Notes under the pieces: generated by a model
What the model was told of the DNA's origin: nothing
The model's database searches: none
Seen by the model: only the letters and a program-made list of their open reading frames with translations
Program-made: the position numbers and the translations under genes
Source: Clostridia bacterium
GTDB lineage: Bacteria; Bacillota; Clostridia; Monoglobales; Monoglobaceae
NCBI GenBank assembly: GCA_017625185.1
Contig: JAGALN010000098.1
Span: forward strand, 1 to 5,903
DNA: 5,903 nt
Reading direction: 5' to 3'
In this document: positions 1 to 4,299 of the stretch, piece after piece
Numbering within the stretch: position 1 is the stretch's first letter
How the letters are laid out: each line of letters opens with the position of its first letter

Positions 1-417
1 GGAAGTGATCAGAGAACCAATGTGGTAGGCTTTTGGGAGGAAGAAGAGGCAAAGGATATCAAGGTGGAGCGGGCATTGAAAGAATTGTTCCGTCCCGAAT
101 TCCTCAACCGTGTGGACGAGATAGTCCATTTCCACACCCTGAAGGAGGAAGAACTGCTTAAGATTATCGACCTGATGCTGGTGGATTTGAAGGCTGGACT
201 TGCGGAAAAGGAGATTTCCTTGCAGGTTACCCTTGCAGCAAAGGAACTGATTTTAAAGAAGGCATACCAGAAAGTTTATGGCGCCCGTCCCTTGCGGAGG
301 TATATTGAACGACATATTGAGGACGGCTTGGCGCAAAATTTGATTGCAGGTAAATTGCCCTCCGGATCTTCTGCTACGGTGGATGTGGAGGAGGATGCCC
401 TCGTGATTCGTTTGTAA
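1..417 (+). CDS. clpB: Clp/Hsp100 AAA+ ATPase, C-terminal fragment (ClpB-like)
   Basis: This is the 3' end of a Clp/Hsp100 ATPase, cut by the left edge of the window; 138 codons remain, read from base 1. Hsp100 proteins are cytoplasmic hexamers that unfold or disaggregate proteins using ATP. Visible landmarks are the end of the second AAA+ module, 'FRPEFLNRVDEIVHFHTL' (residues about 31-48 of the fragment), and the C-terminal small domain with the sensor-2 motif 'VYGARPLRRYIERHIEDGLAQ', whose GAR arginine contacts nucleotide. The tail ends 'DVEEDALVIRL' with no long extension. I favour ClpB because of the 'ARPLRRYI..HIED.LA..LIAG.L' pattern, but ClpC or ClpE cannot be excluded without the N-terminal and middle domains. 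The family call is secure; the subfamily is only moderately so. A strong hairpin terminator follows six bases after the stop codon. Confidence 0.88.
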   Translation, partial: GSDQRTNVVGFWEEEEAKDIKVERALKELFRPEFLNRVDEIVHFHTLKEEELLKIIDLMLVDLKAGLAEKEISLQVTLAAKELILKKAYQKVYGARPLRRYIERHIEDGLAQNLIAGKLPSGSSATVDVEEDALVIRL

Positions 418-422
418 TGGAG

Positions 423-470
423 AAACAAAAAAGAATGACAGAACATCCGTTCTGTCATTCTTTTTTGTTT
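423..470. terminator. Bidirectional intrinsic terminator between clp and spoIIID
   Basis: A perfect inverted repeat has 21-base arms (423-443 and 450-470) around a 6-base loop (444-449, CATCCG). The core GAATGACAGAA pairs with TTCTGTCATTC. It is flanked by A-rich sequence on the left and T-rich sequence on the right, so either transcript forms a hairpin followed by a U-rich tract. It lies between the convergent ends of the clp gene (stop at 415-417) and spoIIID (stop at 470-472, minus strand), and the last base of the spoIIID stop codon falls inside the right arm. A shared terminator is the straightforward reading. Confidence 0.93.
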
Positions 471-751
471 TAGACTAACCCTGATACCTTTTTGGTAGAC
501 AACTGCTCCTTGAGATATTTTTCCCGGGTGGCAATTCCGCCCCGAATATGTCGTTCCTGTTTGTTTTCCAGTAGTATTTCCCGAGTCTGTTCCGCCAGAT
601 GCCGATTGATTTTCATCAACCGTTCTGTTACATCCTTATGTACAGTAGATTTGGAAATGCCAAATTTTTTGGCGGCTTCCCGCACGGTGCATTTGTGCTC
701 AATGATATAATTGGCAAGTTCTACGGTTCTTTCTTCGATATAACACCTCAC
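470..751 (-). CDS. spoIIID: Stage III sporulation transcriptional regulator SpoIIID
   Basis: SpoIIID is a small DNA-binding protein active in the mother cell during endospore formation, where it activates or represses many sigma-E-dependent genes and helps bring on sigma-K. The protein has a helix-turn-helix at about residues 22-42 ('TVREAAKKFGISKSTVHKDV', with the hallmark SKSTVHKD recognition helix), followed by 'TERL', and a basic C-terminal segment at about 66-80 ('ERHIRGGIATREKYL') that also contacts DNA. I place the start at the GTG at 749-751, giving 93 aa, the size of the B. subtilis protein as I recall it. The N-terminus MRCYIEERT then aligns residue for residue with MHDYIKERT of B. 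subtilis. An ATG at 755-757 would add two residues but lies only 2 bases from the GGGAGG ribosome binding site. The gene sits alone or downstream of the glycosyltransferase gene on the same strand (118 bases from that stop), with its own likely promoter. Confidence 0.95.
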   Translation of the reverse strand: MRCYIEERTVELANYIIEHKCTVREAAKKFGISKSTVHKDVTERLMKINRHLAEQTREILLENKQERHIRGGIATREKYLKEQLSTKKVSGLV

Positions 752-759
752 ATACATTG

Positions 760-765
760 CCTCCC
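760..765 (-). promoter_or_regulatory. spoIIID ribosome binding site (decides GTG start)
   Basis: On the minus strand GGGAGG (765-760) is followed by CA, then ATG (757-755), TAT and GTG (751-749). The spacing is 2 bases to the ATG and 8 bases to the GTG. Only the GTG is at a normal distance, which agrees with the N-terminal alignment to B. subtilis SpoIIID. Confidence 0.75.
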
Positions 766-770
766 ATACA

Positions 771-780
771 ATTTGTTCTT
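771..780 (-). promoter_or_regulatory. Candidate SpoIIID binding box upstream of spoIIID
   Basis: The minus strand reads AAGAACAAAT here, matching the published SpoIIID consensus WWRRACARNY at every position. It lies in the untranslated leader of spoIIID, 20 bases from the GTG start and downstream of the predicted sigma-E promoter. A chance match to this degenerate consensus is about 1 in 4096 per position per strand, so it is suggestive, not decisive. Its place in the gene's own leader suggests autoregulation. Confidence 0.5.
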
Positions 781-799
781 GCGAACATGGTTATGGTTC

Positions 800-828
800 A
801 ATATATGCAGAGAGCTGACAGTCTATGA
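800..828 (-). promoter_or_regulatory. Candidate sigma-E promoter of spoIIID
   Basis: On the minus strand a -35-like TCATAGA (828-822) and a -10-like CATATATT (807-800) are separated by 14 bases. The sigma-E consensus, as I recall it, is KMATATT-N14-CATACANT; the -35 matches 5 of 7 positions and the -10 matches 6 of 7 defined positions. The start point would be near 793, giving a leader of roughly 40 bases. Sigma-E control of spoIIID is established in B. subtilis, which supports the assignment. Confidence 0.5.
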
Positions 829-869
829 CGAAAAAGATAACCTGAAAGCGTTGCTTTCGCTCTGGTGTT

Positions 870-1811
870 TTATTTTGTTCTTTCGGTGGTGTTTTGGTAG
901 ATTTCCCTGATGCGGTATTGCTGCAGATGGCTGACGGTCATGTAGATGCGCCCTACATATTCACCGATAAATCCGAGCGCAACTAAAATTAGTCCGCCCA
1001 GGAAAAGGAGAACTGCCATTGTGGATGTATAACCTGCGGCGATTGCCGGGTTAATCAACTTTCGGATAACCATGGTAAGACCCATCAAAAAGCCAAGAAA
1101 AGCAATACCGGCACCGGATGTAAGGATAACCCGCAAGGGCTTGACGGAAAAGTTGGTAAAGCCGTTGAGCCATAAGGCAAGGAGCTTCTTTAGCGAGTAG
1201 TTGGAGGTACCCTCTAACCGTGCCCGATGAGGCATTTCGATGTCGGTTACCTTGCCAACCATAGTGTTTAAGTATCCCATCATAGAGGGGAAGGGACTGT
1301 CATAATGCTGGTAGCAATCCACGGCAAAGCGGCTGATTGCATAAAAACTGGATACATGGACACCCTTGACCCGTGTGCCGTTAAACTCGGAAATTTTGGC
1401 GGTAATCTTACTGGTTACTCGCTTGAAAAGACTATGCTGCTTGCTCTTAAAGTAAGCATAGACCACATCGTAGCCTTCCTGAATCTTTTCAACCAGGGGA
1501 AGAATGCCTTCGGCAGGATGCTGTCCGTCGTCGTCCATAAAGACCAGAACGTCTCCTTTGGCGTAAGGAATGGCTGCCATTTTGGCGGAAGCCTGCCCAA
1601 AGTTCCGGGAGAGATTGACACCCATAATCTTGGAATCCTCGTCGCAAAGCTTTTTAATCAAAGAAAAGGTGTTATCAAAGGGGTAATCGTTCACCAGAAT
1701 TATCTGGTAGTCATATCCGGGGGTTTGATTGATAACCTGCCGAATTTCGTCTACCACCCTTTGTAAGGTTTTTTCGGATTTATAACAGGGAATTGCAATG
1801 GAAATCAGCAT
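870..1811 (-). CDS. Membrane-anchored family 2 glycosyltransferase (DPM1/GtrB/ArnC-like)
   Basis: The protein is 313 aa from the start chosen here. An N-terminal GT-A fold begins 'LISIAIPCYKSEKTL', followed by the nucleotide-binding strand 'VNDYPFDNT' (about 40-48), 'LSRNFGQASAKMAAIPYAKGD' (about 67-87) and the metal-binding acidic motif 'MDDDGQHP' (about 92-99). The segment 'RLEGTSNYSLKKLL' (about 198-211) is typical of polyprenyl-phosphate glycosyltransferases. Two membrane segments follow (about 228-250 and 262-284), then a cytoplasmic tail containing 'QYRIREIY'. This architecture is that of enzymes moving a sugar from a nucleotide donor to undecaprenyl phosphate at the inner face of the membrane; the sugar cannot be read from sequence. 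The ATG at 1809-1811 is preferred over the one at 1818-1820, which touches the Shine-Dalgarno sequence. No flippase or acceptor-side transferase gene lies nearby, so the final product (teichoic acid, lipid or protein decoration) is unknown. The family is sure; the subtype is likely. Confidence 0.9.
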   Translation of the reverse strand: MLISIAIPCYKSEKTLQRVVDEIRQVINQTPGYDYQIILVNDYPFDNTFSLIKKLCDEDSKIMGVNLSRNFGQASAKMAAIPYAKGDVLVFMDDDGQHPAEGILPLVEKIQEGYDVVYAYFKSKQHSLFKRVTSKITAKISEFNGTRVKGVHVSSFYAISRFAVDCYQHYDSPFPSMMGYLNTMVGKVTDIEMPHRARLEGTSNYSLKKLLALWLNGFTNFSVKPLRVILTSGAGIAFLGFLMGLTMVIRKLINPAIAAGYTSTMAVLLFLGGLILVALGFIGEYVGRIYMTVSHLQQYRIREIYQNTTERTK

Positions 1812-1820
1812 TTTTAACAT

Positions 1821-1826
1821 CTCCTT
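1821..1826 (-). promoter_or_regulatory. Glycosyltransferase ribosome binding site
   Basis: The minus strand reads AAGGAG (1826-1821) directly followed by ATG (1820-1818), TTA, AAA and a second ATG (1811-1809). Spacing is 0 to the first ATG and 9 to the second, so translation should begin at the second. The first ATG is better read as part of an extended Shine-Dalgarno match (AAGGAGrTG). Confidence 0.7.
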
Positions 1827-1840
1827 TTCATTTGAAAATC

Positions 1841-1869
1841 ATTATACTACATCCGCCGGGTTAAATCAA
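1841..1869 (-). promoter_or_regulatory. Sigma-A promoter of the glycosyltransferase gene
   Basis: The minus strand carries TTGATT (1869-1864), a 17-base spacer and a perfect TATAAT (1846-1841). Transcription would start near 1834, leaving a leader of about 23 bases to the chosen start codon. Confidence 0.75.
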
Positions 1870-1898
1870 CATTTTCTTATGGAAAAGTTATTTATATC

Positions 1899-1927
1899 TT
1901 GCTTTTCGACAGGGGGAATGCTATAAT
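1899..1927 (+). promoter_or_regulatory. Sigma-A extended -10 promoter of the ATP-grasp gene
   Basis: TTGCTT (1899-1904), a 17-base spacer and a perfect TATAAT (1922-1927) preceded by TGC (1919-1921, an extended -10). The start point would be near 1934, about 25 bases before the chosen start codon. It is divergent from the glycosyltransferase promoter, with roughly 30 bases between the two -35 elements. Confidence 0.8.
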
Positions 1928-1940
1928 TCAGGTATTATAG
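1921..1940. promoter_or_regulatory. Inverted repeat over the -10 and start point (possible operator)
   Basis: CTATAAT (1921-1927) and ATTATAG (1934-1940) are perfect inverted copies separated by TCAGGT. The left arm contains the -10 element and the right arm covers the expected transcription start, the usual site for a repressor. No U-tract follows and the arms are AT-rich, so a terminator is unlikely. The regulator is unknown. Confidence 0.4.
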
Positions 1941-1942
1941 CG

Positions 1943-1948
1943 AAGGAG
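1943..1948 (+). promoter_or_regulatory. ATP-grasp gene ribosome binding site
   Basis: AAGGAG at 1943-1948 lies 1 base before an ATG (1950) and 10 bases before a second in-frame ATG (1959). The first is too close for efficient initiation, so the second, giving MGVEGKRLLVLGG, is preferred, although 10 bases is slightly long. Confidence 0.6.
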
Positions 1949-1958
1949 AATGTGGAAG

Positions 1959-3243
1959 ATGGGAGTAGAAGGAAAAAGACTCTTGGTTTTGGGTGGAACC
2001 TCTGCCACCTTGGATTTGGTCAGGAATGCAAAGGAAATGGGGATCTATACCATTGTTACCGATTATTTAGAGGGTGGTGTTGCAAAGGAAATCGCCGACG
2101 AAACAGCAATGGTCAGTACCGCTGATTTAGAGGGCTTGGAAGTGCTTGTTAAGGAGAGAAAGGTGGATGGCGTTTTCTGCGGTCCCAGCGAATTTAATAT
2201 CCGGAACCTGATTCGCCTTTGTGAAAGAACAGGACTGCCTTGCTATACCAATATGGAACTGTGGGACCGATGTGCCAACAAGGATGAGTTTAAGCAGTAC
2301 TGCATTGACAATGGGGTAGATTGTCCCCGGCAATTTTATGTGGATGAAAATTCTACGGAAGAAGAGCTGGAGGCAGTAGATTATCCGGTGATTGTAAAGC
2401 CAGTGGACGGTCATAGCTCCAACGGAATTTCGGTGGCGACGGATAAGACTATGATTCGGGAAGCATGCCGTTTTGCTATGGAACATTCCCAATGCAAGAG
2501 AATCGTAGTAGAGAAGTACATTGAAAATGGTGGAGAACTCTTTGGTGCCCGGTACTTTTTAAAAGATGGAGAGCCATACCCCTATCTTTTGATGGATACC
2601 TATGTGGCAGATCCCGTTGAAAAACGGAGTTTAATCAGTCATTTTACCTATGCTCCGTCCAAGTATTCTGATTACTACATGAAGAATATGGATCAGCAGG
2701 TCCGGCAGATGCTGAAGAATATGGGACTAAAGAATGGAACCGCATTTTTCCAGGCACTTCCTTGCAACGGCAAGATTTATTTCCACGAGATGGGGTATCG
2801 CTTAAGTGGCGGTATGCTTTTTTAAGCTGACAGAACCCTTGATGGGTGTCAACGATATGAAGATGATGATTCGGTATGCTCTGGGTGAAGAGATGTGCTC
2901 TGATGACGAACTTCATGGCGTGGATGTTTCTTCGAACCGGAAAATCGGTGCCCAACTGATGGTTCCCCTTTGGGAAGGAACCATTTCGTCTATTGAGGGA
3001 TTGGAGGAACTGAAGAAACTCCCTTGCTTGCAGGATTTCATCCAGTATTATGAGGTAGGGGACACCTTGCTTCCTAAACATATCGGAACACTAGGCCAGC
3101 ATTTTGGACGGTTCACCCTGGTTGCTGAGGAGAAAAAAATTATCTTTGATGCAGTAAGAAGAATAACCAATGAACTGGTTATCAGGGATGAAAATGGTAA
3201 TGTCATGAACACGCTTCATCTGGACTTGGAACGTACGAAATAG
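1959..3243 (+). pseudogene. ATP-grasp ligase, split by a one-base frameshift
   Basis: This is an ATP-grasp superfamily enzyme, which joins a carboxylate to an amine or thiol through an acyl-phosphate; the substrate is not recognisable. The first frame (1959-2825, 288 aa) has a Rossmann-like N-terminal domain ('LLVLGGTSATLDLVRNAKEMG', residues 8-28), the ATP-binding lysine and flexible glycine loop 'VIVKPVDGHSSNGI' (144-157), the hinge 'VVEKYIENGGE' (183-193) and the metal-binding 'FHEMGYRLSGG' (275-285, with E277 and R281). It then stops at TAA (2823-2825). The +1 frame continues in homologous register, 'KLTEPLMGVNDMKMMIRYALG', for 139 aa to TAG (3241-3243). Removing one T from the T6 run at 2818-2823 gives a continuous 427-aa protein, a normal size for such ligases. 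The gene may be a recent pseudogene, a sequencing error or a recoded gene. The 139 aa downstream show no decay, which argues against an old pseudogene. The C-terminal part has no credible ribosome binding site of its own. It is monocistronic between its own promoter and terminator. Confidence 0.85.
2814..2826 (+). other. Frameshift site in the ATP-grasp gene (T6 run)
   Basis: In the first frame the codons are ATG CTT TTT TAA; in the frame that continues the protein they are TTT TTT AAG. One extra T in the run 2818-2823 accounts for the break. For a ribosome, tRNA-Phe on UUU could shift forward one base onto UUU while the stop codon UAA waits in the A site, then read AAG; this is the geometry of +1 recoding sites. 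No Shine-Dalgarno-like stimulator is obvious just upstream (GCTTAAGTGGCGGT). Confidence 0.85.
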
Positions 3244-3244
3244 C

Positions 3245-3280
3245 AAAAAAATCCGGCATTGGATTATGCCGGATTTTTTT
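3245..3280 (+). terminator. Intrinsic terminator after the ATP-grasp gene
   Basis: A perfect inverted repeat with 15-base arms (3245-3259 and 3266-3280) and loop TGGATT. The GC core ATCCGGCAT/ATGCCGGAT is followed by seven T. It begins two bases after the ATP-grasp stop codon and isolates that gene from lysR. Confidence 0.95.
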
Positions 3281-3291
3281 AGTAAAAAGTA

Positions 3292-3320
3292 TTGACAAAG
3301 CTTTACCAATGCCGTATAAT
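3292..3320 (+). promoter_or_regulatory. Perfect-consensus sigma-A promoter of lysR
   Basis: TTGACA (3292-3297), a 17-base spacer and TATAAT (3315-3320) match the sigma-A consensus exactly. Transcription would begin near 3327. A promoter this strong in front of a regulator gene implies repression, consistent with the overlapping dyads. Confidence 0.88.
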
Positions 3321-3342
3321 AATTTTATTATAACTCCTATAA
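3315..3342. promoter_or_regulatory. Overlapping dyads at the lysR promoter (likely LysR operator)
   Basis: Two inverted repeats overlap. TATAATAA (3315-3322) and TTATTATA (3325-3332) are separated by two bases and include the -10 element. TTATA (3328-3332) and TATAA (3338-3342) are separated by ACTCC and contain a T-N11-A pair (3329 and 3341), the classic LysR-family box. Binding here would block the promoter, so negative autoregulation of lysR and the downstream genes is inferred. AT-rich sequence forms such dyads by chance, hence the moderate confidence. Confidence 0.45.
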
Positions 3343-3346
3343 GGAA
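3341..3346 (+). promoter_or_regulatory. lysR ribosome binding site
   Basis: AAGGAA (3341-3346) abuts an ATG at 3347 and lies 9 bases before an in-frame ATG at 3356. The second ATG gives MNLKQMKYAATLAQTGSF, the usual LysR N-terminus, and is the better start. Confidence 0.65.
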
Positions 3347-3355
3347 ATGATTATA

Positions 3356-4258
3356 ATGAATTTAAAACAAATGAAGTATGCGGCGACACTTGCCCAAACC
3401 GGTTCCTTTTCCGGTGCAGCAGAGCTTTTGCAGATTTCCCAACCGTCCTTGAGTCAATCCATTAAGACAATTGAGAAAGAACTGGGTGTAGAGCTTTTTG
3501 AACGAACAAACGGCAGGGTTCGCATTACTGATGCAGGAAAGGTATATCTGGAAGCCGGACAGAAGATGCTTGAGCTGGAAACAGATATGTTGAATCAGCT
3601 CAAGGATGTTGCTGACCACAAAGAAGGGACCATTACGCTTGGAGCATCTCCCTTTCGGAGTATCGCTGTGATGCCGGAGGTGACAAGAAGATTTCAGGAG
3701 CTCTATCCGGGCATTCAGCTGGTCATTCAGGAAATGGCGACCCAGGAGCTTCTGGAGGCGGCAGAACGAAATGAGTTTGATTTGTGCCTGACAATATTGC
3801 CGGTTGACGAACGGTTTTTTCAATACGAAGTGGTGTTGGAGGAAGAACTTGGCGTGGCAGTCAAGAAAGGGTCCGAACTGGAGAGGCGCTTGACGAAAAA
3901 CTCTAACGCCGGGAATGCAATTGACGTTTCTCTCCTGCAAGGGGAAGCCTTTGTCATGCTCCCCGACCATTTGTCGATGCAAAAGGAATTGAACAATCTG
4001 TGTTATCAGAACCGGTTGGAATTGAAAAAGGCGGTCGTTGTCAAAAGTCTGGCGACGCAGCTTGAAATGGTTGAGGCAGGCGTGGGAAGTGCTCTTGTCC
4101 CTATGGGAATTCAAAAGTCTGCCCGATTGCAAAGAGAGCTTCGGTTTTTCTCGTTTTTGCAGGAACTTCCCAGGCGGGTTTTGGTCATTGCCTATCAAAA
4201 AGGGAAGTACCTGTCCAAACCCATGCAGGACTTGATTGAGATTTTTAAAACCATTTAA
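3356..4258 (+). CDS. LysR-family transcriptional regulator
   Basis: This 300-aa protein has the full length and order of a LysR-type regulator. The N-terminal winged helix-turn-helix 'MKYAATLAQTGSFSGAAELLQISQPSLSQSIKTIEKELGVELFERTNGRVRITDAG' spans about residues 6-61 and contains the family signature (A..L..SQPSLS..I..LE..LG..LF.R). A linker helix follows to about residue 85, then a periplasmic-binding-protein-like effector domain starting 'GTITLGASPFRSIAVMPEVTRRFQELYPGIQL'. It senses a small molecule, probably the solute carried by the downstream transporter. It lies on the same strand as the permease, 41 bases upstream with no terminator between, unlike the more usual divergent LysR arrangement. 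Its strong promoter carries dyads consistent with autoregulation. The family is sure; the effector is unknown. Confidence 0.95.
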   Translation: MNLKQMKYAATLAQTGSFSGAAELLQISQPSLSQSIKTIEKELGVELFERTNGRVRITDAGKVYLEAGQKMLELETDMLNQLKDVADHKEGTITLGASPFRSIAVMPEVTRRFQELYPGIQLVIQEMATQELLEAAERNEFDLCLTILPVDERFFQYEVVLEEELGVAVKKGSELERRLTKNSNAGNAIDVSLLQGEAFVMLPDHLSMQKELNNLCYQNRLELKKAVVVKSLATQLEMVEAGVGSALVPMGIQKSARLQRELRFFSFLQELPRRVLVIAYQKGKYLSKPMQDLIEIFKTI

Positions 4259-4280
4259 AAATGAATGAAAAAGTATAACA

Positions 4281-4289
4281 AAGGAAAGG
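4281..4289 (+). promoter_or_regulatory. Permease ribosome binding site
   Basis: AAGGAAAGG lies 10 bases before the ATG at 4300. The 41-base gap between the lysR stop and this start holds no hairpin and no convincing promoter, which supports co-transcription. Confidence 0.6.
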
Positions 4290-4299
4290 TTGTGTAGTT

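Noticed and set aside
774..787. TGTTC-N4-GAACA inverted repeat upstream of spoIIID
   Set aside because: It resembles a LexA box but with the half-sites in reverse order (the Gram-positive box is GAAC-N4-GTTC), so it is not an SOS operator; five-base arms are not significant alone.
841..869. Hairpin GAAAGC-N3-GCTTTC (844-858) downstream of the glycosyltransferase stop, minus strand
   Set aside because: The stem is only six pairs and the T-run (835-831) begins about eight bases after it, so it is not a convincing intrinsic terminator. Read-through into spoIIID remains possible.
599..910. A 103-codon plus-strand frame crossing spoIIID and the intergenic region
   Set aside because: The first half mirrors spoIIID, no ribosome binding site precedes it, and the translation has aromatic-rich, non-domain composition.
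1305..1766. A 153-codon open frame on the plus strand
   Set aside because: It is antisense to conserved catalytic motifs of the glycosyltransferase and has no recognisable family.
2806..3243. The C-terminal ATP-grasp segment as an independent gene starting at GTG 2806
   Set aside because: There is no Shine-Dalgarno before it, the first residues (MAVCF) are an out-of-frame reading of the upstream motif, and its sequence continues the upstream protein directly.
3362..4198. A 278-codon open frame on the minus strand
   Set aside because: It lies wholly antisense to the clear LysR coding region; its translation is rich in Cys, His, Gln and Leu with no recognisable domain, as expected for a shadow frame.
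4261..4278. Five-codon frame MNEKV between lysR and the permease, as a possible leader peptide
   Set aside because: It has no ribosome binding site and no attenuator hairpin follows; such short frames are common by chance.
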